Shown piece after piece: positions 1 through 8,315 of a stretch of 64,000 nucleotides of DNA (its first letter is position 1; the number at the start of each line of letters is the position of its first letter). The DNA is from Tolypothrix bouteillei VB521301 (lineage in GTDB: Bacteria; Cyanobacteriota; Cyanobacteriia; Cyanobacteriales; Nostocaceae). The position numbers and the translations under genes were made by a program. Under the pieces are notes generated by a model. The model was not told the DNA's origin. It was given only the letters and a program-made list of their open reading frames with translations, and ran no database searches. The stretch is from the NCBI RefSeq assembly GCF_000760695.4, contig NZ_JHEG04000001.1, forward strand, positions 7,973,123 through 8,037,122, in the 5' to 3' direction.

Positions 1-2462
1 TAGATATCATTCCCATTACCACCAATAAGGGTATCGTTACCAGCTGCACCGTTGAGAATATCATTTCCATCACCACCAGTCAGAATATTGGCACTGCTGT
101 TACCCAGCATATAATTATTATTGCTGTTACCTGTGCCGTTAATTGCATTACTACCTAAAAGGGTAATGTTATCTACATTAGTACCTAGAGTGTAGTTTAC
201 AGATGCATAAACAATATCAATACCACCCGTATCAGTTTCCTGAATAGAATCATTGATATCGTCAACATAGTAGATGTCGTTGCCATCACCACCAATGAGG
301 ATGTCGATACCAGACCCACCATTGAGTGTATCATTACCAGCCCCACCGTCAAGCTTGTCATTACCAGCCCCGCCATCAAGAGTATCATTGCCCTCGTTAC
401 CAGAAAGCATGTTGATAGCACTATTACCTAAAATGTAATTGTTAGCAGCATTTCCTGTACCGTCAATGGCGTTATTACCTATAAGGTAGAGGTTTTCTAA
501 GTTAGTTCCTAAGAAAGAATAGCTGATAGATGCGGAAACAGTATCTATACCACCAGTACTGCTTTCTTGTATGGAATCACCTACAGCATCAACGTAATAA
601 CTGTCATTACCATCGCCACCAATGAGAGTGTCGTTTCCTGCTGAACCCTGAAGTTGGTCATTTCCTGCTCCCCCATAAATAAAGTCATTCCCAGCGCCAC
701 CGTCTAGTTGATCATTGCCAGCATCACCATTGAGAGTATCATTGCCAGAGCCACCATAGAAATTATCATTGCCCAACCCTCCATTAAGAGTGTCATTACC
801 TGCCCCACTCACAAAAGTATCATTGCCACTCGTGCCAGTAAAAGTTACATTACCGACAAAATGTTCTAGTTTGAAAATTTCAAAGTTTGATACAGTCGTA
901 CTACCAATACCTTGAAGTTGATTGGAAGAAGTTGCTAAGTTAATGGTTATTGTGTTTGAACTAGTGCCACCAGAGAGAATAAAGGTATCTGTTCCAGCAC
1001 CACCGCTGAAGGTATCATTTTGTTGAAGATTGGCAAAGGTAGTGACAATAGTATCATTTCCGCCTGAAGCATCAATAAAATCACTTCCACTTGTTGCTGT
1101 ATAATTCTCATTAGAATTTGTACCGACAATACCTCCATCTGGAGGCGCAACATTAATGACAAAAGTAGTTTCAGCAGTTTCTGCATCCGAATCAGTGGCT
1201 TTAACTTTAACGCTTACAGTACCTACGTTGCCATTTCCTGGAGTACCACTAAAGGTTTGGGTCGCTGCATTAAAAGACAACCACTTAGGCAACCCAGCAC
1301 CAGTAGTAAGAGTTAGTACGTCTCCGTTAGTAGCGATATCAGGATCGGTAAAGACATTTGATGGAAGTTTAAAATTAAAAGGTATGTTAGCTTTTGCAGC
1401 CTGATTGGGTATTGTACCAGCAATAGGTACATCATTAACAGAGTTAATTTTAATTGTCAAAGACCCAATTTCTTGAGAAATTAATGTTGAGCCGCCATTA
1501 TTAGTTGTATTTATATTGACACGATTTCCTCCAATAGTGTAACCAAGAGCGTAAGTATTATCTATTGCTCGCAGTTGTAGTGGTGATGGCGTACCATTGA
1601 AATTAGAACCGGGAAGAAAGCGTACTTTAGTATCTTGAGAGAGTGCTAGAGCGTTGGTACCATCATTTACGCTACCAATATCGAACCAAGTGCTACCATC
1701 AGTAGAGTACTGCCATTTTCCTTGCGTAGTGGTAGCAGTATTACTAACTACAGCGATACCGCCCAAAGGCTCATCTGTATCATTATCACTAACTAGATCG
1801 CCAAATAGTTCAAGAACAGTGCGCCCAAGAGGATTGATAGTATCTTCATTTACTGAACTCAAGGTAGCATTAGCTGTAAGGGTGGGTGCAGTATTCAAAG
1901 TATGACTATATTCTTGAATTACAGAAATCTGAAATGCGAAGTCAACATTTGCAGCCCCAATCCTGACTCCTAACTCCCAATCTCCTCCCAACGCATTACT
2001 TCCAACAGGCTTATTAGAAGCAGCGATTTGAGCTTTAGTGATTTGGTGCAACTGCTCAATAAACTCTGCACCAGCATCTCCAGCCGCAACATTACAGCCA
2101 TAAAGAATAAGCGACGATAGAAACCAACTTTGCAACTCTTCTGTATAACTTTCCAGAGTGTCAAGACTCAGTTGAGTATTACCCAAATAGAGACAACCAG
2201 GAGAACCGTGAGAAACAAGGTGCAAGCTAGTGTTGCTCTTGCTCTGCAACGCCTCTGTGATTTGTTCTATACCATCACGATTAGCATCAAGAATTAGAGT
2301 TCTTGCACCTGCTACGACTCCAGCAGCCAGCATTTGATAGTCCGTTACACCAGGATCGATGACCACCAGTATATTGAGTGACTGTTCCTTGCTGTCGCAG
2401 CGTGTGACGAGCTGATACGAGCTTTTCAAATTATCGGTATCGAGAGATATAACGTGAGACAT
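1..2462 (-). CDS. DUF4347 domain protein with Ig-like and RTX calcium-binding repeats (partial, 3' end off window)
   Basis: Open from ATG at 2462 to the left edge (820 codons, no stop); I checked the frame at several points and saw no shift. Residues about 30-170 match DUF4347, with a His85 motif (LVSHGSPG) and a Cys123 motif (LYGCN). Residues about 190-450 look like cadherin/Ig-type repeats (for example GTPGNGNVGTVSVKVKATD). From about residue 500 there are many GGxGNDxLxG nonapeptides, the RTX calcium-binding signature, grouped in blocks separated by IxGTGNAxNNxxLGN segments. Family knowledge: such cyanobacterial proteins are giant surface or secreted proteins, usually exported by a type I (ABC/HlyD) system that reads a C-terminal signal, which lies outside this window. 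The His/Cys pair resembles clan CD (caspase/CHAT) dyads, but DUF4347 activity is not established to my knowledge. A transport function is not visible here. Confidence 0.9.
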   Translation of the reverse strand, partial: MSHVISLDTDNLKSSYQLVTRCDSKEQSLNILVVIDPGVTDYQMLAAGVVAGARTLILDANRDGIEQITEALQSKSNTSLHLVSHGSPGCLYLGNTQLSLDTLESYTEELQSWFLSSLILYGCNVAAGDAGAEFIEQLHQITKAQIAASNKPVGSNALGGDWELGVRIGAANVDFAFQISVIQEYSHTLNTAPTLTANATLSSVNEDTINPLGRTVLELFGDLVSDNDTDEPLGGIAVVSNTATTTQGKWQYSTDGSTWFDIGSVNDGTNALALSQDTKVRFLPGSNFNGTPSPLQLRAIDNTYALGYTIGGNRVNINTTNNGGSTLISQEIGSLTIKINSVNDVPIAGTIPNQAAKANIPFNFKLPSNVFTDPDIATNGDVLTLTTGAGLPKWLSFNAATQTFSGTPGNGNVGTVSVKVKATDSDAETAETTFVINVAPPDGGIVGTNSNENYTATSGSDFIDASGGNDTIVTTFANLQQNDTFSGGAGTDTFILSGGTSSNTITINLATSSNQLQGIGSTTVSNFEIFKLEHFVGNVTFTGTSGNDTFVSGAGNDTLNGGLGNDNFYGGSGNDTLNGDAGNDQLDGGAGNDFIYGGAGNDQLQGSAGNDTLIGGDGNDSYYVDAVGDSIQESSTGGIDTVSASISYSFLGTNLENLYLIGNNAIDGTGNAANNYILGNSAINMLSGNEGNDTLDGGAGNDKLDGGAGNDTLNGGSGIDILIGGDGNDIYYVDDINDSIQETDTGGIDIVYASVNYTLGTNVDNITLLGSNAINGTGNSNNNYMLGNSSANILTGGDGNDILNGAAGNDTLIGGNGNDI

Positions 2463-3065
2463 TGTGGATTTTCCTTTAACTTAAAATGAATGGATTTATC
2501 AAAGAAAAAATTGCAAAGTAGGCAAGACAGATAAATACGCCGAGTTTCAGGCTTTTAAAAACCTGAAACTGAAAGGAGTATAGTTGGCAAAATTGAGAGA
2601 ATGAAAACAAAAAGCGTGAGTAGATGACTTTAATTATTACTGGTGTTAGGTATCTATATATACTTTTAATTTGCCAGACTTACTTAAACGCTCCCTAAAT
2701 TTAGTGACTTTAGATTGTGGGATGCAAACTAAAATCACCTTATATATAGGTATATTGTCAGAAGCAGATAAAAGATAAGCGAAAATATGCGGAAATTTGC
2801 TTTTCAAGAATCCACTAAGTGTTGATTAATTATCTTTACTTTTTTTTCTAAAAATTTATAATAAAACTCGTTTTATATGCTATTTGTAAAGCCAAAATAT
2901 ACGTATTACTTACGTAATAGACCGAATATCGTTAAGTTGTTCAATAAAAAGAACACAATAACCTTATATAAAAAATATCCCACAAACACATCACTATTAC
3001 GTGAAATGCTTCACTATCATAAATCTTTCTTAAAAGCAGGCAAACTGCCGATCTCTAGAGCTTGT
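2463..3065. other. Intergenic region upstream of the DUF4347 gene
   Basis: AT-rich non-coding stretch of about 600 bases. It contains a perfect 9-bp inverted repeat (AGTTTCAGG at 2543-2551 and CCTGAAACT at 2562-2570) about 80 nt before the DUF4347 start, which would form a leader hairpin in its mRNA. An open frame at 2877-3185 (plus) has low-complexity composition and runs through the decayed gene next door; I do not regard it as a gene. No clear sigma-70 promoter was pinned down. Confidence 0.5.
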
Positions 3066-3093
3066 GTAAAGACGCAGTATTTTGCGTCTTTAC
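3066..3093. terminator. Perfect hairpin, possible terminator
   Basis: GTAAAGACGCA (3066-3076), a 6-nt loop, then TGCGTCTTTAC (3083-3093). It lies about 20 nt past the end of the minus-strand pseudogene. There is no long T tract, so termination is an inference; similar 'taaagacgc' palindromes are widespread cyanobacterial intergenic repeats. Confidence 0.45.
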
Positions 3094-3110
3094 GTATATA
3101 CAATTCAGCC

Positions 3111-3311
3111 TCCGTCAGTTCCGTATGCCTCGTGCAAATTTTCCGACTCAAACTGGCGCAAAATGCGAGTCGCCCGACTTGTTAATTCCTGAGACCCCTT
3201 CACAACAATCAAATCCTTCCCAGCATTTAAACGTTAGCGATAAGGTAGAGTATCCCCACTCCCCACAGCTAAACCAACTCCGCCACCAATAAAATATGCA
3301 CCCATATTCAT
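3111..3311 (-). pseudogene. Decayed 3' copy of the glycine-zipper gene at 3971-4483
   Basis: The minus strand matches the last 60-odd codons of the gene at 3971-4483, starting at MGAYFxGGGVGLAVGSGD and running through the VVKG and RILRQFE motifs to the end. It carries an in-frame TAA at 3236-3234 where the intact gene has an Asn codon, and a 1-nt insertion near the end that replaces the final QGYAEPTGA. Nothing upstream of the MGAYF block is present. It is a truncated, inactivated duplicate in the same orientation as the intact copy, with the YdcF-like gene lying between the two. Confidence 0.88.
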
Positions 3312-3346
3312 ATGCGATAACTTAAGTGAAGTAGCATAACAAAACA

Positions 3347-3961
3347 GTGAATTCAGCCGTGATAGTCTTACATCGCTATCTCAAAAAATATTGGTTATTT
3401 GCTCTGGTAGGCTTAACGATCGCCATCACAAGCATTATTCCCCTGCGTCTGGCGATCGCCTCTTACCAAGCCCCCGACCCGCAAGCAATCCTTGTTCTTG
3501 GCGGTCCCCCAGAAAGAGAACAATTCGCTGCTTATATTGCACAATACTATCCCAACTTAGACATTTGGGTTTCCACGGGAACCCCTCCCGATGTAGTCTG
3601 CCCCATCTTTCAAAAAGCAGAGATTCCCAGCGATCGCCTTCACCTCGACTACACAGCTGTTGACACCGTAACCAACTTCACATCCCTCATACCCGAATTC
3701 AAGCAACGCCGAATCCACCATCTTTACGTCATCACATCCGACTATCATATGCCCAGAGCCAAAGTGATAGCAACCCTTGTCCTTGGCAGTCAGGGCATTA
3801 CCTTCACCCCTTTATCCGTCCGCGCTCGCCAACCAAAAGAATCGCTTTTACATATTTTGCGCGATGGTGGTCGCTCGCTCCTGTGGATTATTACAGGTCG
3901 CACAGGAGCTAGCCTAAATCCTAATTTACCTGCTTCATTCCCGATACGGAGATGCACTTAG
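3347..3961 (+). CDS. YdcF/SanA-like DUF218 family protein
   Basis: A 204-aa protein with a GTG start. One N-terminal membrane segment (about residues 14-36) is followed by a DUF218 domain: QAILVLGG (about 46-53) gives the nucleotide-fold strand, DTVTNF (about 106-111) the conserved Asn-containing helix, and TSDYHMPRA (about 130-138) the signature His/Arg motif. Family knowledge: DUF218 proteins (SanA, ElyC, YdcF) are envelope-associated Rossmann-like proteins linked to peptidoglycan or envelope integrity, with unknown reaction. It ends 9 nt before the converging neighbour. It sits exactly between the decayed and the intact copy of that neighbour's 3' end, suggesting it arrived with, or was trapped by, a duplication. 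A second GTG at 3359 is an alternative start. Confidence 0.82.
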   Translation: MNSAVIVLHRYLKKYWLFALVGLTIAITSIIPLRLAIASYQAPDPQAILVLGGPPEREQFAAYIAQYYPNLDIWVSTGTPPDVVCPIFQKAEIPSDRLHLDYTAVDTVTNFTSLIPEFKQRRIHHLYVITSDYHMPRAKVIATLVLGSQGITFTPLSVRARQPKESLLHILRDGGRSLLWIITGRTGASLNPNLPASFPIRRCT

Positions 3962-3970
3962 GAGAACCAT

Positions 3971-4483
3971 CTAAGCCCCCGTCGGTTCCGCATACCCCTG
4001 CAAATTTTCCGGCTCAAACTGGCGCAAAATGCGAGTCGCCTGATTCGTCAATTCCTGAGTGCCCTTCACAACAATCAAATACTTCCCCTCATTCAACCGA
4101 TTGCGATAGGGTAAAGCATCTCCACTCCCCACAGCTAAACCAACTCCGCCACCAACAAAATATGCACCCATAGCACCAGCCGCCGCTCCAAAAATCCCAC
4201 CAATGATGTGATTGCCAATATTTCCAACAGGCAATACCTCAATCCCCGTCAAAGCGTTAAAAGCATACCCAGCCACAAAACCAAAAGGAAGCAGCCAAGA
4301 ATTCAAACGCGCAAATCCTTTCTTCGCCTGCTTGTTCGGGTCAATCAACCCAAACTCATCCGCACTTTTGTACCCCTGACCCAAAATGTCTATTTGATTG
4401 GTCGGTAAACCTTCCTTTTCCAAAGCCGTGTAAGCTTCCTCTGCTTTATTCCTATCCGGTAAAACTGCAAAAAGATAATTCAT
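3971..4483 (-). CDS. Glycine-zipper membrane protein, general-stress 17M-like N-terminus
   Basis: A 170-aa protein starting at ATG 4483 (a GTG directly upstream is less likely). Residues about 1-45 (NYLFAVLPDRNKAEEAYTAL, then a loop and NQIDILGQ) resemble the alpha/beta domain seen in general stress protein 17M-like or DUF1269-type proteins. Residues about 70-130 contain two hydrophobic glycine-rich helices, including GGIFGAAAGAMGAYFVGGG, a glycine zipper typical of membrane-inserting helices. The C-terminus (YLIVVKGTQELTNQATRILRQFE) resembles a second small alpha/beta segment. Function is unknown; a stress-related membrane association is only an inference. A broken copy of its 3' third lies at 3111-3311. 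Confidence 0.75.
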   Translation of the reverse strand: MNYLFAVLPDRNKAEEAYTALEKEGLPTNQIDILGQGYKSADEFGLIDPNKQAKKGFARLNSWLLPFGFVAGYAFNALTGIEVLPVGNIGNHIIGGIFGAAAGAMGAYFVGGGVGLAVGSGDALPYRNRLNEGKYLIVVKGTQELTNQATRILRQFEPENLQGYAEPTGA

Positions 4484-5100
4484 CACTTTATCCCCAGTGT
4501 GTCATTTTTTCACCAACAAAATCTCTTACTCTCTTGCCCAAGCAAGTAACGCTACCCATTGTCGGATGTAGGGCATTCATCGCCACTACAAACCTTTTTC
4601 AACGTGCAGTTTGCTTTTAGAGAAATGGATTTCCTTTCACCGTAAATATCCCAGTGGTAAAAAACGTCAACCCAGAGATTGAAATCACTCCTTCAAAACT
4701 CATGCAATGCCACTCCCCATCCCTTCACTGTGACGCGATACGACTTAACCCATTCAGCTTCGCATACCGCACAACCTTCACTCAGTACACCATGCGATCG
4801 CACTACGACTCACAATACTTCTCCTTGAAATTTACATTCGTAACGTTTTCCTTTATTTGTTTCTTGCACCTACACCCTAGAAGGGTGAGGCTATACAAAC
4901 AAAGCCTGCCTCCGCAGGCTAATAAGCTTAATTTGACGTTTTGATGACAAAAATATATGTTTATTAAAAGACAATTTTTTCAATATTAATACGTTGATGC
5001 AAGATCTGAGTTTACCAATTTTCTTCAGCTTACTTACTAATATTACTAATGTCTGACCATATATATAATTAAAATAATTTTCTAATAACGAAGCACATCT
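4484..5100. other. Intergenic region with one palindromic repeat
   Basis: Non-coding. It holds one copy of the double-hairpin repeat described here as R1 (4873-4920). A 20-base motif at about 4840-4859 ending in TAACGTTTTCCTTTA recurs with one mismatch near 5964-5983 and may mark a shared break or repeat. The last 180 bases are AT-rich and are probably the promoter region of the gene starting at 5101. Confidence 0.5.
4873..4920 (+). repeat. R1 double-hairpin palindromic repeat
   Basis: Stem CACCCT/AGGGTG (4873-4887) with loop AGA, invariant core GGCTATACAAACAAAGCC (4889-4906), then stem AGCCTGC/GCAGGCT (4903-4920). The core recurs in at least five other places in this window, while the stems differ in sequence and still pair. 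Confidence 0.85.
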
Positions 5101-5733
5101 ATGGTTCAAACCATCCCCATTTCAGAACAAACTACACTTAAATATTTACGCCAAAATTTTAACTTGCAACGCAATGACGAGCGTCAGTTTTTTCCAGAGT
5201 GGTATGAAAACCTACCACAAATTAGTGATGCAGATAAAATATTTTTGGACAGGGTGCGTTCTCGGTACTTTTATCAACTCGATGAAGGAGCGCTGCTAGA
5301 AAGTGGAGTGAAAATGATGATAGTAGGTCCGCTACTCGATATAGCAGGTTTTTACGATACACCTTTCAAAACACGATTTGAGCTATCTGTAACACTGCAA
5401 GTAGAAACGGAAGAGGAAATTTTACAAGGACGAATTGACGCGTTAGTTTTACAAAATCAATTTTGGGTTTGGGTACTAGAAGCCAAACGGACTACATTTT
5501 CACTTTCGTTAGGGATACCTCAAGCACTTGCATATATGCTATGTCAGCCTGATGTAGATAAGCCAACATTTGGTATTTTAACAGGAGGCGAAGATTTTAT
5601 ATTTATTAAATTAGTTAAACAACAAACCCCTATTTACGGATTGTCTCGCAAATTCAGCATTATCAATGAAGGAGATTTATACGAGGTGTTAAAGATTATG
5701 CGTCATATGGGAGAGTTAATTGCTACTTCCTAA
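5101..5733 (+). CDS. PD-(D/E)XK nuclease-like protein (annotated in cyanobacteria as restriction endonuclease subunit R)
   Basis: A 210-aa protein from ATG 5101. The core has the order expected of a PD-(D/E)XK fold: an acidic strand GRIDALVL (Asp about 124) followed by the strand WVWVLEAKR (Glu about 139, Lys about 141), giving D-x(n)-E-x-K. A helix LGIPQALAYML and the strand FGILTGGEDF follow, as in HsdR-like nuclease domains. Family knowledge: single-domain proteins of this kind are common and often multicopy in filamentous cyanobacteria. They lack the helicase of real HsdR, so the type I restriction label should be read with caution. No methylase or specificity subunit is nearby. DNA cleavage is an inference. 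Confidence 0.72.
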   Translation: MVQTIPISEQTTLKYLRQNFNLQRNDERQFFPEWYENLPQISDADKIFLDRVRSRYFYQLDEGALLESGVKMMIVGPLLDIAGFYDTPFKTRFELSVTLQVETEEEILQGRIDALVLQNQFWVWVLEAKRTTFSLSLGIPQALAYMLCQPDVDKPTFGILTGGEDFIFIKLVKQQTPIYGLSRKFSIINEGDLYEVLKIMRHMGELIATS

Positions 5734-5763
5734 TACCATTTTTGTATAAAGATGCTTCTAATA

Positions 5764-5811
5764 AGTCCGCGCAGGCGGACTTTGTTTGTATAGCCCCACA
5801 TTTCCAATGTG
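5764..5811 (-). repeat. R1 double-hairpin palindromic repeat
   Basis: Same architecture as the copy at 4873 in reverse orientation: stem AGTCCGC/GCGGACT (5764-5781), the core read on the minus strand, then stem CACATT/AATGTG (5797-5811). Confidence 0.82.
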
Positions 5812-5891
5812 AGGGAATTTTAAGCGCAACCCTCAGTCACTAAACCTGGACTCTTGCTAAAGTCAAGTTGCTGCTCGAAAATCGTCACTGT

Positions 5892-5964
5892 TTACCCCAA
5901 CTGTTGCCGAAACTGCCGAATACTCAAAGACATCAGCACTGTAGCAAAAACGAGTAAAATCAAT
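5892..5964 (-). pseudogene. Remnant of the 3' end of the ABC-2 permease gene at 7167-8303
   Basis: On the minus strand this encodes the last 23 residues of the permease, ending MSLSIRQFRQQLG and stop, with amino-acid identity to the intact gene but several silent differences. Similarity stops at the stop codon on one side and about 70 nt upstream on the other. It is a direct repeat of 7165-7237 and brackets the DUF4058 and HicB genes. Confidence 0.85.
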
Positions 5965-6078
5965 TCATAACGTTTTCCTTTACCAGCAAAAATTGGTTGA
6001 ATGATTTTGCAAGCATTTGCGTTTGACGCCAAGCGATAAGTATACTGGAAAAAACTCTTGCGTGATGGGAGCAGACAA

Positions 6079-6837
6079 ATGCCCTCACCATTTCCGGGTA
6101 TGGACCCCTATCTGGAACAACCTACCTTTTGGTCTTCATTTCACAGCCGACTCATTATAGCCATTGCCGATGCAATAGAACCACAACTCGGCTCCCAGTA
6201 CTACGTAGAAGTGGAAACTCGCACTTATCAAAGCGACGATAGTGAAGATGGCTTACTCATTGGTATTCCAGATGCCATTATCTTCTCCGATCGCTCCGAT
6301 AATTCCACAGAAGAACAACCAATAGCAGGCGATCGCTCCACAGCTACCCAGATCCGACCCGAACGAGTTGAAATCCCCATGCCTTTAACTGTAAACGAGC
6401 GCTATCTAGAAGTCCGGGAAATCGTTACAGACGAGGTCATAACCGTAATAGAACTTTTATCTCCAAAGAATAAGCGTTCTGGAGATGGTAGGACAGCTTA
6501 TGAGAAAAAGCGACGGGCCATTCTAGGTAGCGCCACTCACTTAGTAGAACTGGACTTGCTACGCGGCGGTAAACCGATGGCAATTCTGGGAATGCGATCG
6601 ACAACAGCATACCGCATCCTCATCAGTCGGAGCGATCGACGCCCCGCAGCCGATTTATACAGCTTTTCCTTGCAACAACAACTACCATCATTTCCAATTC
6701 CCCTAAAGCCCAACGAAGAAGAACCTCTGGTACCATTACAAGATATCTTCAACGGCGTATGCGATCGCGCCCGTTATTCCACGCGAATTGATTATAGCCA
6801 ACCTATCCCACCTCCGGCACTATCAGCACTAGATTGA
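6079..6837 (+). CDS. DUF4058 family protein
   Basis: A 252-aa protein. The start was set at ATG 6079, because MPSPFPGMDPYLE is the invariant start of this family; the frame is open seven codons further upstream without reason to use it. Conserved pieces visible are SPFPGMDPYLE, YYVEVETR, YLEVRE, and VIELLSPKNKR followed by YEKKRR (an E-x(n)-K arrangement reminiscent of nuclease folds). The C-terminal part is NGVCDRARY. Family knowledge: DUF4058 is very common and multicopy in filamentous cyanobacteria, with no established function. A degenerate PD-(D/E)XK fold is a possibility only. Confidence 0.88.
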   Translation: MPSPFPGMDPYLEQPTFWSSFHSRLIIAIADAIEPQLGSQYYVEVETRTYQSDDSEDGLLIGIPDAIIFSDRSDNSTEEQPIAGDRSTATQIRPERVEIPMPLTVNERYLEVREIVTDEVITVIELLSPKNKRSGDGRTAYEKKRRAILGSATHLVELDLLRGGKPMAILGMRSTTAYRILISRSDRRPAADLYSFSLQQQLPSFPIPLKPNEEEPLVPLQDIFNGVCDRARYSTRIDYSQPIPPPALSALD

Positions 6838-6900
6838 GAGTGGGTTGCAACGTTATTAAATCTCTATCAAGATGCACAATAAAAAATTAGAGAAAAATTA

Positions 6901-7110
6901 ATGTGTTATGCAATTGTGATTGAAAAAGCAGCAAACAACTATTCAGCTTATGTACCAGATCTACCTGGATGTGTTGCTACTGGTATAACTCTTCAAGAAG
7001 TTAACCAGCAAATTAAAGAAGCGATCGCTTTTCATTTGGAGGGATTGCGAGAAGAAGGATTACCGATTCCTGAGCCAACTACTTTGTGTGAATATGTCGA
7101 GGCTTCATAA
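6901..7110 (+). CDS. HicB-like antitoxin, no HicA partner visible
   Basis: A 69-aa protein with the HicB N-terminal fold: the opening strand YAIVIEKAANNYSAYVPDLPGCVATG carries the xPDLPGC signature, followed by the helix LQEVNQQIKEAIAFHLEGLREEGLPIP. Family knowledge: HicB neutralises the HicA mRNA interferase. No HicA-like frame is present on either side, so this is an orphan antitoxin or a partial RNase-H-like HicB. It is shorter than classic HicB proteins and lacks a C-terminal DNA-binding domain. It lies 63 nt after DUF4058. Confidence 0.85.
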   Translation: MCYAIVIEKAANNYSAYVPDLPGCVATGITLQEVNQQIKEAIAFHLEGLREEGLPIPEPTTLCEYVEAS

Positions 7111-7166
7111 AGACGCTTAAAACAGCGCGTCTCTACATGATTGATTTGTATCATCCTTACGGAGAT

Positions 7167-8303
7167 TTACCCCAACTGTTGGCGAAACTGTCGGATACTC
7201 AAAGACATCAGCACCGTGGCAAAAACCAGTAAAATCAGTACCTGAGGCCAAAGCGTCTCCACACCCACCCCCTTCAATAACACCCCACGGCAAACCTCAA
7301 TAAAATAGCGCAAGGGATCTAAATAAGAGAGCCATTGTATAAAAGTTGGCATTGAAGAAATAGGAGTCAACGCCCCACACAATAGAACCAAAGGTGGATT
7401 GATAAAGAAAGCCGTTAACTGCGTCTGCTGTTCGCTCTTTGAGTAAGTCGCAATCAAAATCCCAATACTAATACCTACCCAAAAGTAAAGCACGGCAATT
7501 ATCAGAAATACTAACAAATTCCCCCGCAGTGGGACGTCAAATACCAGCCGTGCAATACCAAGAGCAATCAAAACATCCAACGTTAGCAAAACCAGCAACG
7601 GACACACCTTAGCCAGAATCACCTCAGTATTGGAAGCAGGAGTCATCACCAACTGCTCGATAGTCCCTGCTTCCTTTTCCCTAACCACCAGAGAAGCAGC
7701 CGCTTGAGAACCAATCACCGTCAGGACGATACCAAACATTCCCGATACAATAAACCAAGAACTTTCCAGCCCCGGATTGTAAAAAATCGAAGTCTCAACT
7801 CGTACCTGGTTCTTTTGCAAATCTCCCATCTCTCGCTGTCGCGAGTTATAGTCGCTCACCAATTGAGTGATATAACTCGACGCAATACTTGCCGTATTTG
7901 CATCAACAGCATCGTATAATGCCTGCACTTCCACAGAACGCTTTTTAGCAACATCCCCAGCAAACTCTCGCGGAATTGTCACAGCAACTGTTAGTTTTCC
8001 CGTTGCCAAATCCGCTACCATATCCTTCTGCTCGGAGTAATACCGACTCACCACAAATGCATCCGTCTGGTCGAATATTTGTACAAATTCCCGCGAAGCA
8101 CTACTGTTGCTGTAATCGGTAATGCCAACCTTCAGATTTTCCACTTCCGGATTTAAAGCAAAACCAAACAGCATCAAAAAGACTGTCGGCGGTACGAGCA
8201 GCTGAATCACAAGCTGGCGGTTGCGAAATATTTGAGCAAACTCCTTGCGGAACAGCGCCCAAAATCGGCTTCCTAAAATTGAGTCAATTAAATTGATAAA
8301 CAT
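7167..8303 (-). CDS. ABC-2 type permease (YbhR-like), second of two
   Basis: A 378-aa inner-membrane protein. An N-terminal membrane helix (about residues 30-50, VIQLLVPPTVFLMLFGFAL) is followed by a large periplasmic part (about 55-180) and five C-terminal helices. The family motif VREKEAGTIEQLVMTPAS lies at about 206-223. It is 12 nt downstream of the paralogous permease 8316-9416 and belongs to the same minus-strand unit as the double ATPase, HlyD adaptor and TetR gene. Family knowledge: with such partners these permeases form a drug or lipophilic-compound exporter (E. coli YbhFSR type). Substrate unknown. A copy of its last 23 codons survives at 5892-5964. Confidence 0.9.
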   Translation of the reverse strand: MFINLIDSILGSRFWALFRKEFAQIFRNRQLVIQLLVPPTVFLMLFGFALNPEVENLKVGITDYSNSSASREFVQIFDQTDAFVVSRYYSEQKDMVADLATGKLTVAVTIPREFAGDVAKKRSVEVQALYDAVDANTASIASSYITQLVSDYNSRQREMGDLQKNQVRVETSIFYNPGLESSWFIVSGMFGIVLTVIGSQAAASLVVREKEAGTIEQLVMTPASNTEVILAKVCPLLVLLTLDVLIALGIARLVFDVPLRGNLLVFLIIAVLYFWVGISIGILIATYSKSEQQTQLTAFFINPPLVLLCGALTPISSMPTFIQWLSYLDPLRYFIEVCRGVLLKGVGVETLWPQVLILLVFATVLMSLSIRQFRQQLG

Positions 8304-8315
8304 AAGCCAAAATCC

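Noticed and set aside
2877..3292. Two overlapping plus-strand open frames (102 and 76 codons)
   Set aside because: They run antisense through the decayed copy of the glycine-zipper gene and have no ribosome site or recognisable domain.
5101..5733. Type I restriction-modification system
   Set aside because: Only a small nuclease-like protein is present; no HsdM, HsdS or helicase nearby.
6901..7110. Complete HicAB toxin-antitoxin pair
   Set aside because: No HicA-like frame was found within several hundred bases on either strand.
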